From: Frigoriglobus tundricola
Lineage (GTDB): Bacteria; Planctomycetota; Planctomycetia; Gemmatales; Gemmataceae
Reading direction: 5' to 3'
Length of the DNA: 64,000 nucleotides
Assembly: GCF_013128195.2 (NCBI RefSeq)
Contig: NZ_CP053452.2
Location: forward strand, 558,001 to 622,000
Shown here: positions 1 through 9,098 of the stretch, piece after piece
How positions within the stretch are numbered: the first letter of the stretch is position 1
How the letters are laid out: each line of letters begins with the position of its first letter
Position numbers and translations under genes: made by a program
Notes under the pieces: model-generated
The model's input: only the letters and a program-made list of their open reading frames with translations
The model's database searches: none
Told to the model about the DNA's origin: nothing

Positions 1-1287
1 GTGGAAGCTCCGCGAGCCGTTCACGAGCCCCCAGAGGACGCGGTACGGCGGTTCGCTCTGCGGGTAGGAAATGAGGCCGTCGGTGAGAACCAGTACGGCC
101 CTCACCTCGGGGTCGGCGGCCAGTTCGTCCATTGCCGGGCTCACGTCGCTGCCGCCGAAACCGGTGGCCTTGTAGCTCCCCAGTTCGGCCGGGTCGATCC
201 ACTCGTCCGCGGTCACGCCCACGTCGCACTGCACGATGTGGACCTGCGTGACCCCCGCCGCATCGCAGAACGACGCCAGTAGCCCCAGGATGCGGGGCAG
301 CGTGTTCAGCATGGACCCACTCGTGTCCATCACGACGTGCAGCGCCCAGCCCTCGCGCTTGCGGCCCGCGAGGATCACGCCGTCGGCACGGTCGGCCCCG
401 CGGCGGCTCGCTTTCGCGTAACTACGCGGGCCGGGGGCGACCTCATCGAGCCAGTGCTGGAGCGCGAGTTGCCACGGCGGATGGTACGCGGTGGCGACCG
501 CCTCCATGAGCGTGCGGGTCGCGCCGCCGTCTTCGCCCCGCCCCTGTCCGGTCGCTTGGTCCATCCGTTCGCGTAGCTCCTTCAGGCTGACCGCGCGGAC
601 GGCCTCTCGGCGCACCCGTTCCCGCTGCGCGGAGCGCTCCTTCGGGCCGAGTTCGGGCTCCCGTTCGGCCTCCTCGTCGGCGCCGATCATGTCGCCCACG
701 CGGTCGCCGGAACCGTCCTCATCGTCTTCGGGCTCGTCCGGGTCGGGCGACACGAGGCCGAGCCGTTCGAGTTCCTGCTGGATCGCGGTCTTCGGGGCTT
801 TCACGCGCTTCGGCTTTTTCTTCTGCTCGATGGTCCAGCAGGTGGGCGTGCCCGCCGCGGCGCGGGCGAGTTCGGCCGTCAGCGCTTCGAGCGATTCCTG
901 CCGCGCACCGTGCCGCACCAGCCCGCCGAACGGCACCGGGCGGTTCAGTTCGACCGAGAGGATGTCATTGATGACGTAATCGTGCGCGACGTTGACGAGC
1001 TTGGGTTCCGAGTGTCCAGCGCGGCCGAACGTGTCGAGCGCCAGGTGCATGAGTTCGTGCGCGACGACGAACACGAGATCGGGGAGCGGCGCCTCGGAGA
1101 ACACCGTGGGGTTCACGAGCATCAGCCCGGACGCCCCGATCGCGGCGACCGGGTACTTCTTTGTCACCCTCACGCGAACGGTGTGAGCCAACCCCGACAG
1201 GTGCGGGAGCGTAGCCGAAACGAGCCGCAACGCGCGGGCGGCGTTCTCTACGGCCATTTGCTCGGGAGCGGGTACGTCGGGCGGCAT
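1..1287 (-). CDS. VWA-like metallopeptidase (DUF2201 type), partial
   Basis: The minus strand is open from an ATG at 1287 to the left edge, so at least 429 residues are encoded and the C-terminus is cut off. Residues 77-81 read HELMH, an HExxH zinc-binding motif, inside a helix ending in a second His region (GHSEPKLVN). A charged, acidic linker follows at about residues 170-250. Then comes a VWA-like domain with the metal-site motif VMDTSGSM near residue 318 and a later GSDVSPA stretch. This order (metallopeptidase-like N-domain, charged linker, VWA-like C-domain) matches the DUF2201 family, which is usually encoded next to a MoxR-type AAA+ ATPase. That partner would lie outside the window. 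The start is 19 bases after the sulfatase stop, so the two genes are probably co-transcribed. The substrate is unknown. The family call is good, peptidase activity is inferred. Confidence 0.82.
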   Translation of the reverse strand, partial: MPPDVPAPEQMAVENAARALRLVSATLPHLSGLAHTVRVRVTKKYPVAAIGASGLMLVNPTVFSEAPLPDLVFVVAHELMHLALDTFGRAGHSEPKLVNVAHDYVINDILSVELNRPVPFGGLVRHGARQESLEALTAELARAAAGTPTCWTIEQKKKPKRVKAPKTAIQQELERLGLVSPDPDEPEDDEDGSGDRVGDMIGADEEAEREPELGPKERSAQRERVRREAVRAVSLKELRERMDQATGQGRGEDGGATRTLMEAVATAYHPPWQLALQHWLDEVAPGPRSYAKASRRGADRADGVILAGRKREGWALHVVMDTSGSMLNTLPRILGLLASFCDAAGVTQVHIVQCDVGVTADEWIDPAELGSYKATGFGGSDVSPAMDELAADPEVRAVLVLTDGLISYPQSEPPYRVLWGLVNGSRSFH

Positions 1288-1306
1288 GTGGAACTCAAAT
1301 CCTAGC

Positions 1307-2740
1307 TCATTTCTTCGGCAGGAGTGCTCTCATCTGCTTAACGGTCTCGGCGTGGGCCGGGTCGGCGGCAAGGTTCTTCAACTCGCCGGGGTCGGTCTCG
1401 TAATCGAAGAGCTGCACGCCCCGTTTGCCGCCGTCCCATTCGGTGTAGCGGTACCGCTCGTTGCGGACCGTGTAGCCCAGGAACGCGTCCTTCGCACCGC
1501 CGCGGGTGACCTGCGTGAGAGCGGGCTTGTCCCACTTCGCGGTGGGGTCGTCGAGCAGCGGTTTCAGGCTCTTGCCCTCGCACGCGGGAACCGTTGCGTC
1601 CCTTCCATCCGGAACGCTCAGCCCGGCGAGTTCCGCGAGCGTCGCGTGCAGGTCCACGAGTTCCACCGTGCGCGGGCTGGCCTTGCCGTTGCCTTTCGAG
1701 CGCGGGTCGTAAATGACGAGCGGCACCCGGCACGAGTTCTCGAACAGGCTCATCTTCTGCCACAGCCCGTGCTCGCCGAGGTGGTAGCCGTGGTCGCTGA
1801 TGAAGACCACGATCGTCTTGTCCGCGAGCTTCAGCCGATCGAGGGCGTCGAGGACGCGGCCTACCTGAGCGTCCATGAACGTCGTCGAAGCGTAGTAGGC
1901 TTGCAGCGCCTTAAGTCGCAGGTCGTCGGTCATTTTGTCCTGCTCGGGCTTTGAACTGCCGAACGCGGGCGCGGGACCGGCGGCGCGGTGGCCGGCCGAC
2001 ACCGTCGGCAGTTCGAGCTTGTCTGGCGGGTACATGTCGAAGTACTTCTGCGGCGCGACGTAGGGCGTGTGTGGGCGGAAGAAGCCGCACCCGAGGAAGA
2101 ACGGCTTATCTTTGTTCGCTTCGAGCAACTTGACGACCTCGTCCGCGATCTTGCCGTCGGTCTGCTCCTCGTCGGCGCCCTCCGACGCGTGCCAGCTCAG
2201 GCTGCCGCCGAAGCGGTGCGAGCCCTTCGCGTTGGGCGTGAGGGTGAAGATGAGGTCTTTGTCCTCGTCGTCCTTATCGCGTCCGCGTGGGTTGATTGTC
2301 TTCTGCCACGACGGCTTGTCGTCCAAGCCGTCGGTTCCGATCTGGCCCGGCACGCCGTAGTGGTACAGCTTGCCGACGCGACACACGACGTAGCCGCCCT
2401 TCTGGAAGGTCTGGCCGACGCTCTGCGCGTTCGGAACGTTCTTGCGGAACTGCGTGACGTTCTCCAGCACCTTCGTGGTGTCCGGCCGCAACCCGGTGAG
2501 GAAACTCGCCCGCGACGGGTTGCACAGCGGGAACTGGCAGTACGCGCGGTCGAACTTCACGCCTTTGGCGGCCAACTTGTCGATGTTGGGTGACTTCGAC
2601 ACCTTACTGCCGTAGCAGCCGAGGGTGTTGTTCGTGAGGTCGTCCGAGACGATGAACAGCACGTTGAACTTCTCGGCGGCGGAAGCCACCGATGGCGCGA
2701 GCAGCAACCCACAGACCGCCAACCATCGGGACATAAACAT
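1307..2740 (-). CDS. Secreted sulfatase, iduronate-2-sulfatase-like
   Basis: The 477-residue protein has an N-terminal signal peptide (hydrophobic run ending ASAAE near residue 22). The mature part opens with VLFIVSDDL, where the Asp pair binds calcium. CNPSRASFLTG at residues 73-83 is the sulfatase signature whose Cys73 is converted to formylglycine. Further motifs are GCGFFRPHTPY, FISDHGYHLGEHGLW and a late VELVDLHATLAELAG, all typical of the iduronate-2-sulfatase branch. The enzyme would hydrolyse sulfate esters of polysaccharides in the periplasm or outside the cell. Planctomycetes carry many such genes. Two Met codons (2740 and 2734) are possible starts, and neither has a strong ribosome site. 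It leads a likely two-gene unit with the metallopeptidase. Exact sugar specificity cannot be read from sequence. Confidence 0.93.
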   Translation of the reverse strand: MFMSRWLAVCGLLLAPSVASAAEKFNVLFIVSDDLTNNTLGCYGSKVSKSPNIDKLAAKGVKFDRAYCQFPLCNPSRASFLTGLRPDTTKVLENVTQFRKNVPNAQSVGQTFQKGGYVVCRVGKLYHYGVPGQIGTDGLDDKPSWQKTINPRGRDKDDEDKDLIFTLTPNAKGSHRFGGSLSWHASEGADEEQTDGKIADEVVKLLEANKDKPFFLGCGFFRPHTPYVAPQKYFDMYPPDKLELPTVSAGHRAAGPAPAFGSSKPEQDKMTDDLRLKALQAYYASTTFMDAQVGRVLDALDRLKLADKTIVVFISDHGYHLGEHGLWQKMSLFENSCRVPLVIYDPRSKGNGKASPRTVELVDLHATLAELAGLSVPDGRDATVPACEGKSLKPLLDDPTAKWDKPALTQVTRGGAKDAFLGYTVRNERYRYTEWDGGKRGVQLFDYETDPGELKNLAADPAHAETVKQMRALLPKK

Positions 2741-2800
2741 GACGCTTGCCCGGCAGGGAACATTTTCGTTGCAGCCAAGTGACGGGCGAACGCTAACAGC

Positions 2801-3490
2801 CTACGCCTTACCCAAGAGCAAATCCACTACCCAGCAACCGCGGACATGGGGGCTTTCACCTCGGCAGTGGTTGAGGATGTCGGCGTTGTCGCAACCGGCG
2901 TCTTGAAGGGCGTCGGCCAGGATCGGCATTCGGTCGAAGGCGTGCTCTTGGTAGATGCCTTCAGCGAGCGCAGCGACAGTGGACGTGAGCCACGAGGGAT
3001 CGACCGACATAGTGTGGAATGGGTTGTCGAAGATGTCCCGAAAGATACAGGCTTGGCGCTTGCGTTCCTCGTCCGCTCTCGTATCTATTGCACTTCGGTT
3101 CAGTCCGCGCATGGTGGCTGGACAGGCAAACTCGGAGTACGCAAACTCGACGACATGCTGTACCGTATGTATGTTCATAGTCTGAAACGCATAAGATACC
3201 GCCGCTGAACCAGTCTCAGTCATCGTTTCGGCCTCAGCTCCATTCGATTCCTCCTCCGCTTGTAACGCCAGTTCCTCGGCACCCCTAAACTCATCTACAG
3301 TGGCTTGTCCATCGACGAACCGTTCCACCGTGTTCACAGCACTTCGGCTCCTAGTGTCAGGGATCAAGTGCCAGATACTACGGCAGCACCCACAACAGAA
3401 TAGCCGCAACTTCCGGTCGCTTGCCTTTCCTTTCAGAAACTGAAGCATTGGCGTTGGGTCGGCACACGCGAGCCACTCCACTTCAGTCAT
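2801..3490 (-). CDS. Gemmata-type paralogous family protein, unknown function
   Basis: The 229-residue protein has no signal peptide. It begins TEVEWLACADPTPMLQFL and continues KASDRKLRLFCCGCCRSIW. From memory this opening is the hallmark of a large paralogous family in Gemmata and relatives, annotated only as hypothetical. The conserved Cys-rich patch (CCGCC at about residues 32-36) could bind metal, but no known fold is assigned. The rest is helical with a low-complexity acidic stretch near residue 85-95 (EEESNGAEAETMTETG). G+C is visibly lower here than in the neighbours (more A/T third positions), which may mean later arrival or weak expression. It lies between the sulfatase and the DUF1080 gene on the same strand with gaps of about 60 and 95 bases, without evidence of a shared role. 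Confidence 0.8.
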   Translation of the reverse strand: MTEVEWLACADPTPMLQFLKGKASDRKLRLFCCGCCRSIWHLIPDTRSRSAVNTVERFVDGQATVDEFRGAEELALQAEEESNGAEAETMTETGSAAVSYAFQTMNIHTVQHVVEFAYSEFACPATMRGLNRSAIDTRADEERKRQACIFRDIFDNPFHTMSVDPSWLTSTVAALAEGIYQEHAFDRMPILADALQDAGCDNADILNHCRGESPHVRGCWVVDLLLGKA

Positions 3491-3585
3491 CGGCTACTCC
3501 AATTCACCGTTGCCCAATGAGCCGCAAGGCCGATGGGTGGCGCAACTCGCACCCACCGGCCTTGCGGCCGGGGTTCGCCTGGGCG

Positions 3586-4650
3586 TCACTTCGCCTCGAC
3601 GACCCACACGTTGCGGTAGACCACCGGGTCGCCGTGGTCCTGGAACTGGAACGGCCCCGGCATCGCGTTCTCCGGCTTGCCGCCGGGACCCTCCTTCGGG
3701 AACTCGATGTTGTCGTGGATCTTCACGCCGTTGTGGTAGATCGTTGCATGGCCGTTCTTCGTCTTCTTGCCGTCGGCGCCGAACACCGCCGGCGTGAACT
3801 CGATGTCGTAGGTCTGCCACACCAGCGGCGGCAGACACATATTCACCAGCGGCTTGTGCTGCGTGTAGATGCCCCCGCACTCGTTGTTCTCACCGTTCAG
3901 CCCGAAGCTGTCGAGTACCTGTAACTCGTACCGGTCCTGAATGTACACGCCGCTGTTCCCACGCCCCTGGCCGGTGCTGTTCGGCATCCACGGGAGGCGG
4001 AATTCGATGTGCGCCTTGAACGCCCCGAACTTCGCCTTGCTCGTGATGCTGCCCGTCTTCGCGACGGTCAGAAACTTGCCGTCGGACAGCTCCATCAGTT
4101 TGCCTTTGGTCCAGTTCTTCTCGTCGCCCTCCGCGGCCCACAGCACCACCGCGCCCTCCGGCGGCTTCTCGCCGAGCGTCTTCGACTTCCGATCGACCTT
4201 CTTCGCCGCGATCGTGTGATCGCCCTCATTCAACTCCAATTTGCCGTCCGCGATGCTCCCGATGGGTTCGTCCTCGGCCTTCCCCGCGCCCTTGTTCGAG
4301 CCCAGGATGACCACGCCCTTGCTTTGGGTAACGGCCACGAATTTCTTGCTCGTTTTGCCGTCCCACCCGGCACCCGGAAGGCCGTCTTTGAGCAACTTCA
4401 CTGTGAACTCGCCGAGGCCGTTCGCAATGACCTGAACGCCGACCTTACCCGCTTCCTTGCCCTTGAGTTCGCCCTCGTATTCGCCCTGAACGGCGAAGTC
4501 GGGGTCTTTCGCAGCGTCCTTCGGCTCAGCGATGGCGATCCGCTCCTTTTTCTTGGGCGGGTCTTTCTTCTCTTGAGCAACAGATTCAGAGAACCCGGGA
4601 GCGAACACGAGGCCGGCGCCGAGGAGGCCGGCGAGCAGCGGACGAAACAT
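3586..4650 (-). CDS. DUF1080 (3-keto-disaccharide hydrolase-like) secreted protein
   Basis: The 354-residue protein has a signal peptide of about 26 residues (hydrophobic core, then SVAQE). The second half, roughly residues 150-354, is a DUF1080 domain, a concanavalin-like jelly roll. Visible hallmarks are AHIEFRLPW, GNSGVYIQDRYELQVLDSFG, CGGIYTQHKP and a final PFQFQDHGDPVVYRNVWV. The family includes 3-keto-glucoside hydrolases, and in planctomycetes it is very common among secreted carbohydrate-degrading proteins. The first half (about 27-150) is a Lys-rich beta-rich region with no clear assignment, so the protein is longer than a bare DUF1080 protein. Start: ATG at 4650 preceded by AGGTGA. 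The enzyme activity is family-based and not proven here. Confidence 0.9.
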   Translation of the reverse strand: MFRPLLAGLLGAGLVFAPGFSESVAQEKKDPPKKKERIAIAEPKDAAKDPDFAVQGEYEGELKGKEAGKVGVQVIANGLGEFTVKLLKDGLPGAGWDGKTSKKFVAVTQSKGVVILGSNKGAGKAEDEPIGSIADGKLELNEGDHTIAAKKVDRKSKTLGEKPPEGAVVLWAAEGDEKNWTKGKLMELSDGKFLTVAKTGSITSKAKFGAFKAHIEFRLPWMPNSTGQGRGNSGVYIQDRYELQVLDSFGLNGENNECGGIYTQHKPLVNMCLPPLVWQTYDIEFTPAVFGADGKKTKNGHATIYHNGVKIHDNIEFPKEGPGGKPENAMPGPFQFQDHGDPVVYRNVWVVEAK

Positions 4651-4785
4651 GCGTCACCTGGGAGGAAGAACCGCGAGGCGGGGCCGCACGAGTGCGGTAG
4701 GCCAATTTTCACTCTAAAGTGGCCGGCGTCAATGGGCAGGTTGGCGCGACTTGGCCGCGTGGCGTGTGCCCGGTACAGTGGCGGT

Positions 4786-5256
4786 ATGGACCCGAAATCA
4801 CACGACGAGGTGACCGCGTACCACGAGGCCGGGCACGCCGTCGTCGCCCTGGCGCTCGGCCGCGTCATCCACAAGGTGAGCGTCCTGCCCAACCGCGAGC
4901 GCCTCGGGGAGTGCCGCTTCGGCAAGGGCACCTCCAAACCCACCGACGACTGGGTGGAGCGCGAAATCCTGATCGCGCTCGGCGGCATGGCCGCCGAAGC
5001 CCGGCACACGGGCACCTACGCAACAGCCGAAGCGGCACAAGACCTCCGCTTCGTCCGACGGCTGGCACAGGAGCGAAAGTCCGACCGCCAGGTCGAGCGC
5101 TACGAGCAACGGATGCTGGACAAGGTGGAGTACATGCTCGCGGACGACGGGCACTGGAGAGCCGTGGTCTCGATCGCGGCGGAACTCATGAAGCACGGGA
5201 CCATCAGCGGACGGGCCGCCCGGCACCTCTTTGAGATTGCCACCCGAGAAGAGTAA
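4786..5256 (+). CDS. Small M41-like (FtsH protease domain) zinc peptidase-like protein
   Basis: The 156-residue soluble protein consists of only a short peptidase-like domain. HEAGH at residues 13-17 is the zinc motif of M41 (FtsH) peptidases. AAQDLRFV near residue 83-90 offers Asp86 as the third metal ligand, as in FtsH. LGGMAAEAR (65-73) matches the FtsH segment between them. The AAA+ ATPase and membrane segments of FtsH (about 640 residues) are absent, so this cannot work as a processive protease alone. Such standalone domains are known but poorly studied. The start at 4786 was chosen because HEAGH lies about 13 residues from the N-terminus in related proteins. The same frame is open far upstream but there overlaps the opposite-strand DUF1080 gene. 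A strong hairpin follows the stop. Confidence 0.85.
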   Translation: MDPKSHDEVTAYHEAGHAVVALALGRVIHKVSVLPNRERLGECRFGKGTSKPTDDWVEREILIALGGMAAEARHTGTYATAEAAQDLRFVRRLAQERKSDRQVERYEQRMLDKVEYMLADDGHWRAVVSIAAELMKHGTISGRAARHLFEIATREE

Positions 5257-5279
5257 TCGGGCTCGCTCAGAAGAGCGTA

Positions 5280-5331
5280 GAGCCGCGACCGGCCGGGAAC
5301 GGGCTCGCCCGCTCCCGGCCGGTCGCGGCTC
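5280..5331. terminator. 19-bp perfect hairpin after the M41-like gene
   Basis: A 19-bp perfect inverted repeat (5280-5298 and 5313-5331) with a 14-base loop sits between two converging genes. There is no long T run on either side, so termination is inferred from position. The core GAGCCGCGACCGG recurs in reverse complement near 32540, suggesting a dispersed palindromic repeat doing duty as a terminator. Confidence 0.6.
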
Positions 5332-5404
5332 CAGCAATTGGCATCAACAGGCAGTAACCGACGCGGTAACTCGTGCGAATGAGTGAAACTACCGAAGACG
5401 CGCG

Positions 5405-6727
5405 TTACGCTTTTCGCAGCAACAGCGCATGCTCGAAGCGCGGACGGGTGCGGAACGCCGCGGCCGTCGGGCCGTGGAAGTGCGGGCGCGGTTGAGACGC
5501 CCGCGCTGCCGGTAGCAGGCCGCACAGCCGCCCCACTTCGGACACGACCTCGTCGGCACGAATCGCCACGTCGCCGACCGCCGAATCAGCCATCATCAGC
5601 ACGAGCGGACCGCCCGGAGCAAGCACGCGCGCGGCCGCGCGGAAGAAGCGTTCCAGTTCCCGTGCCCATTCGGCCCGCGCGGCGGCCGGCTTCAACCGTG
5701 AATACGCCGTCCGCGAACCGATCTCTCCGCGTGCCAAGGGAGCGGCGTCCAGGCCGAGCCACCGGAGCCGCAACGCGTGGTGCGCAAGATAGTCGTAGGT
5801 CGCAGCGTAGGGCGGCGAAGTGATGATCGCTGCAATAGAATCTCGCGGCCTGTCGCCGGCAATGCCCGGCTTCACGGCCGCTGCCGTTCCCGTCGGGCCT
5901 GTCGGCAGGTGTTTCAGTTCGGTCGCGTCGTCCTGTACAACGGTAACGGTCTGGGTGGGCGTCGGGAGCAGTTTCCCAAGTGCGGCGAGCCGGTCGCACA
6001 GGTCGCGGGTCTTTTGCACAAACAACTTCGCGGCGAAGCCGGCCGCGGTGCGGCGCGGGCCGGTGCCCGACGAAGTGTCGCCCGGCTTGCGCGACAGCTT
6101 CACCAGCACCGCCGACAACACCAGTTCCAGGTCGGCCCGGGCGGGGTCGTCTTGAAGCGTCTCGATCTTCGCCCGGATCGAATCGAGTTCGAGCAACACA
6201 TGGGGCTCGAACAGTTCCACGTCCTCGCGCGGGAACCGCCGGCTCGCGCCGGCCTTGGCCTTGCGCCGGTCGTCGGCGTGGGTGGCACAGTCCGCGGCAC
6301 GCTCCGCGAGGTGCACCAGTTCCGCCGCGGTGCGAGGGCGCGTCTTGCACGCGGCCAGGCGCACCGCGAGCGGGTTCAGGTCGGTGCCGATCGCGCTGCG
6401 GCCGGCGATAAGAGCTTCAACCAGCACCGTCCCGGACCCGCAAAACGGATCGAGCACGCGGCCGAAGGGCGGCACGAACGCGCTCACGAGCCGGGCGGCC
6501 GTGACCGGGTGCATTCGAGCCGGGTAAGTGTGGAACCCGTGAACGTGCGAGCGCGCCGGCTCGTCGTCGGCATCGGTGGCCGGGGGGACGGCCAGCGCGC
6601 GGGCAAGCCGACCCGCGTCGGCCTGATCGCCCTCGGTGCCGATCACCCCGCCCACGTTGGTGAGCGCCCGTCGCCGGTTCGGGTCGCGCGGTTCGGGGGG
6701 AGGACGGTGATCGGTCCGCTTGGTCAC
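5405..6727 (-). CDS. DNA (or RNA) methyltransferase, SPPY type
   Basis: The 440-residue soluble protein. The S-adenosylmethionine motif DPFCGSGT is at residues 93-100, preceded by FHTYPARMHP (65-74). The catalytic motif TSPPYAATYDY is near residue 300, typical of amino-methyltransferases acting on the exocyclic amine of adenine or cytosine (N6 or N4). Motif I precedes motif IV, and the inserted region between them is Arg-rich and may recognise the target. The FHTYPARMHP plus FCGSGT pairing also resembles TRM11-like RNA methylases, so the target may be RNA. No restriction enzyme gene is adjacent, so it would be an orphan enzyme. The GTG start at 6727 has GGAGGTG about nine bases upstream. Confidence 0.82.
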   Translation of the reverse strand: MTKRTDHRPPPEPRDPNRRRALTNVGGVIGTEGDQADAGRLARALAVPPATDADDEPARSHVHGFHTYPARMHPVTAARLVSAFVPPFGRVLDPFCGSGTVLVEALIAGRSAIGTDLNPLAVRLAACKTRPRTAAELVHLAERAADCATHADDRRKAKAGASRRFPREDVELFEPHVLLELDSIRAKIETLQDDPARADLELVLSAVLVKLSRKPGDTSSGTGPRRTAAGFAAKLFVQKTRDLCDRLAALGKLLPTPTQTVTVVQDDATELKHLPTGPTGTAAAVKPGIAGDRPRDSIAAIITSPPYAATYDYLAHHALRLRWLGLDAAPLARGEIGSRTAYSRLKPAAARAEWARELERFFRAAARVLAPGGPLVLMMADSAVGDVAIRADEVVSEVGRLCGLLPAARASQPRPHFHGPTAAAFRTRPRFEHALLLRKA

Positions 6728-6805
6728 GTGTAGAGCACCTCCGGGGCAATTTCCGTTCGCGTTCCCACCGCACGCGGACGGATCCGGTGCCCGTGCGTCC
6801 GCGCC

Positions 6806-8425
6806 TCAGCCCAGCCATGTGGGCAGTTCGCCCGCGGCAGGGAGTTTTACAACCGTTACCGCGCTGATCTGCGGGTGGGCCTTCACCTCGGCAATCGCCT
6901 GCTCGGGGGGCGGTCCGTCCAGGTTCAAAATGCCGATCGCCTCGCCGCCGGGCGCCTGCCGGCCGACCGTCATCTGCGCGATGTTCACCTTGTGCGTACC
7001 GAAGATGGTTCCGACGAAGCCGATCAGGCCGGGCACGTCGCGGTGCCGGAACACGAGCAGCACGCCGTCGAGGTAGCCCTCCATGCGGAACGGCCCGAGT
7101 TGCACGAGGCGCACGTACTGGTCACCGAACAACGTCCCGGCAGCGACCGTCGTGCCCTGTTCCGTTTCCACTTCCGTGTGGAGCAGGGCAGCGAAGTCGC
7201 CCTTCTTGGGGCTGGACGACTCGGCGATCTCGATGCCGCGCTCGCGGGCGAGCAGTTCGGCGTTCACGAGATTCACGCCGTCGCTGAGCCGGTATTCGAG
7301 CAGCCCCGCGGTGAAAGCCGCAGTGAGCAGCCGCGTCTTCTGGCCCGCGAGTTCGCCGCGGTAGGTCAGTGAGGCCTTGCGGACGGCCCCCTGCGCGATC
7401 TGGGCCTGGAGCAGTCCCAGCCGGCGGGCGAGATCGACGTAGGGTCGCACCTGAGCCAACTCGGCGGGATTGACAGCGGCCATGTTTACCGCGTTCGCCA
7501 CCTGCCCCTTCAGCAAGAAATCGGCAATGAGCTGTGCGGCCTCAATGGCGACGTTTTCTTGCGCTTCGAGTGTGGACGCGCCGAGGTGCGGGGTGAGTAC
7601 GATATTCGGCGCTTTCAGCAGCGGGTTGTCCGCAACGATCGGTTCGGCGGTGAACACGTCCACGCCCGCGCCGGCGATGGTACCGGCGGCCAGGGCGGCG
7701 GCGAGCGCCGCTTCGTCCACGATGCCGCCGCGGGCCACGTTCAGCACGCGCGCGGTCTTCTTCATCAGGCCCAGTTCGCGCGCCCCGATGAGGCTCTTCG
7801 TATCCTGACCGAGTGGGACGTGGAGCGTGAGGAAATCCACCTTCGGCAGCATCTCGTCGAGGTTCGCGGCCGTCTCGTAGCCGAGTTCGGCGGCCTTGGC
7901 GGCGGTCACGAACGGGTCGAGCGCGATCACCCGCATGTCCATCGCCTTGGCCCGGCGCGCGACCTCGCGCCCGATGCGGCCCAGGCCCACGACGCCGAGC
8001 GTCTTGCCGGCGACCTCCGTGCCCACGAACTTGTTGCGGTCCCACCCGCCGGCCTTCATGGTGGCGTCGGCGACCGGGATGCGCCGCGCGAGCGCCAGCA
8101 GCAGGGCGATGGTGTGTTCCGCGGCGGACACGGTGTTGCCGCCGGGCGTGTTCATCACGACGACGCCCTTGCGGGTGGCCGCGGGCACGTCGATGTTGTC
8201 CACGCCGACCCCCGCGCGGGCGACGGCGCGGCACTTGCCGGGCTCGTCGAAGAACTCGGCGGTGAGCTTGGGCTGCGACCGGCAGATGACCGCGTCCGCG
8301 GCGCGGATGGCGGCCTTGAGTTCGTCGCCCTTGAGGCCGGGACGGTTGTCCACTTCGACCCCGGCGGCGGCGAGCAGTTCGATCCCGGCGGTTTCGAGCT
8401 TGTCAGCGATCAGTACGCGCGACAT
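6806..8425 (-). CDS. serA: D-3-phosphoglycerate dehydrogenase
   Basis: A 539-residue cytoplasmic enzyme that oxidises 3-phosphoglycerate with NAD+ in the first step of serine synthesis. The NAD-binding motif is VGLGRIG near residue 146-152. The catalytic Arg is in NVARGGIVDE (about 234), the Glu region is AEPIV and the catalytic His is in TPHLGAST (about 283). The C-terminal half holds the allosteric substrate-binding (ASB) domain and a final ACT domain (about 460-530: VPGLIGF, NIAQMTVGR), where serine feedback normally acts. Length and domain order are those of the long type-1 enzymes. The ATG start at 8425 has AGGAA upstream. It reads leftward toward the methyltransferase gene with a 78-base gap. 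Confidence 0.97.
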   Translation of the reverse strand: MSRVLIADKLETAGIELLAAAGVEVDNRPGLKGDELKAAIRAADAVICRSQPKLTAEFFDEPGKCRAVARAGVGVDNIDVPAATRKGVVVMNTPGGNTVSAAEHTIALLLALARRIPVADATMKAGGWDRNKFVGTEVAGKTLGVVGLGRIGREVARRAKAMDMRVIALDPFVTAAKAAELGYETAANLDEMLPKVDFLTLHVPLGQDTKSLIGARELGLMKKTARVLNVARGGIVDEAALAAALAAGTIAGAGVDVFTAEPIVADNPLLKAPNIVLTPHLGASTLEAQENVAIEAAQLIADFLLKGQVANAVNMAAVNPAELAQVRPYVDLARRLGLLQAQIAQGAVRKASLTYRGELAGQKTRLLTAAFTAGLLEYRLSDGVNLVNAELLARERGIEIAESSSPKKGDFAALLHTEVETEQGTTVAAGTLFGDQYVRLVQLGPFRMEGYLDGVLLVFRHRDVPGLIGFVGTIFGTHKVNIAQMTVGRQAPGGEAIGILNLDGPPPEQAIAEVKAHPQISAVTVVKLPAAGELPTWLG

Positions 8426-8589
8426 TGCGGTGTTGTTCCTGCGGAGAAGGTGCCGGTAGTTTACGGACCCGCACCCGCCACGGTCACTGTGCCGCGCCGT
8501 TCACCCCCGCAATGCGCCTTCTGGTCGGGATCACAAGCGGACGATCCGTCCGCCCGTTAGCACTTGACACCTTGTCCCATTCCGGGCGG

Positions 8590-9087
8590 TCACTCCTCGT
8601 GGTGGGCGTACTTCTTCGGGTTGAAGTCCTTCCACGTGATTGTGCGCTCTTTGCCGTCGATGGGCACGGTCGTGGTGACGACGAGCGTGTCCTCCGGCTT
8701 CATCCAGCCGGCTTTGGCACTGAAGTGCGAGCACTTCCCGTCGGAGTCGCCCTTCCGCTCCTCCTTTGGCGCCGGCGTGAACTCCAACACGTGCTCCTTG
8801 CCGTCGGCGGTCTTCGCGGTCGCCCGGAAACTCTCCAACGGCAGCGGCACCGGTTTCGGTGGGGTGTCAACCGTCTCGAACTTCACGTCAAGCTCGTTGC
8901 CTTCCTTACTCGAAAGGTGTGCGGACAGTGCGGCGTGGTAGCGGCCGGCGTCCTCAAGGAGCCAGTTGCCGCCCTCGTGCGAGTGGCCGTGCGATTCCGA
9001 CTGGAACGTGGCGGGCGGGTTGGGCGCCGGGCACCCGCACAGCGCGGCGGCGAAGAGCGCGAACGAAACGAATGCGGTGCGTCGCAT
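8590..9087 (-). CDS. Small predicted lipoprotein, His-rich near N-terminus
   Basis: The 165-residue protein starts MRRTAFVSFALFAAALCGC, a lipoprotein signal with a lipobox-like LCGC and modified Cys at position 17 or 19. The start at 9087 is chosen for this signal; the frame stays open 28 codons further up but adds only Arg-rich residues. After the anchor comes a His-rich stretch (SHGHSHEGG) that could bind metal, then a beta-rich domain (YHAALSAHLSS, LESFRATAKT, DTLVVTTTVPIDGKERTITWK). No family is recognised with certainty. The layout resembles small planctomycete copper or efflux-accessory lipoproteins, which is only an analogy. The next gene upstream ends 11 bases before this start, so they are likely one transcript. 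Confidence 0.78.
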   Translation of the reverse strand: MRRTAFVSFALFAAALCGCPAPNPPATFQSESHGHSHEGGNWLLEDAGRYHAALSAHLSSKEGNELDVKFETVDTPPKPVPLPLESFRATAKTADGKEHVLEFTPAPKEERKGDSDGKCSHFSAKAGWMKPEDTLVVTTTVPIDGKERTITWKDFNPKKYAHHEE

Positions 9088-9098
9088 GGAAGCCCCTG

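Noticed and set aside
1-1305. Several overlapping plus-strand frames
   Set aside because: They are the reverse side of the VWA-like metallopeptidase. Only the minus strand gives HExxH and the VMDTSGSM motif.
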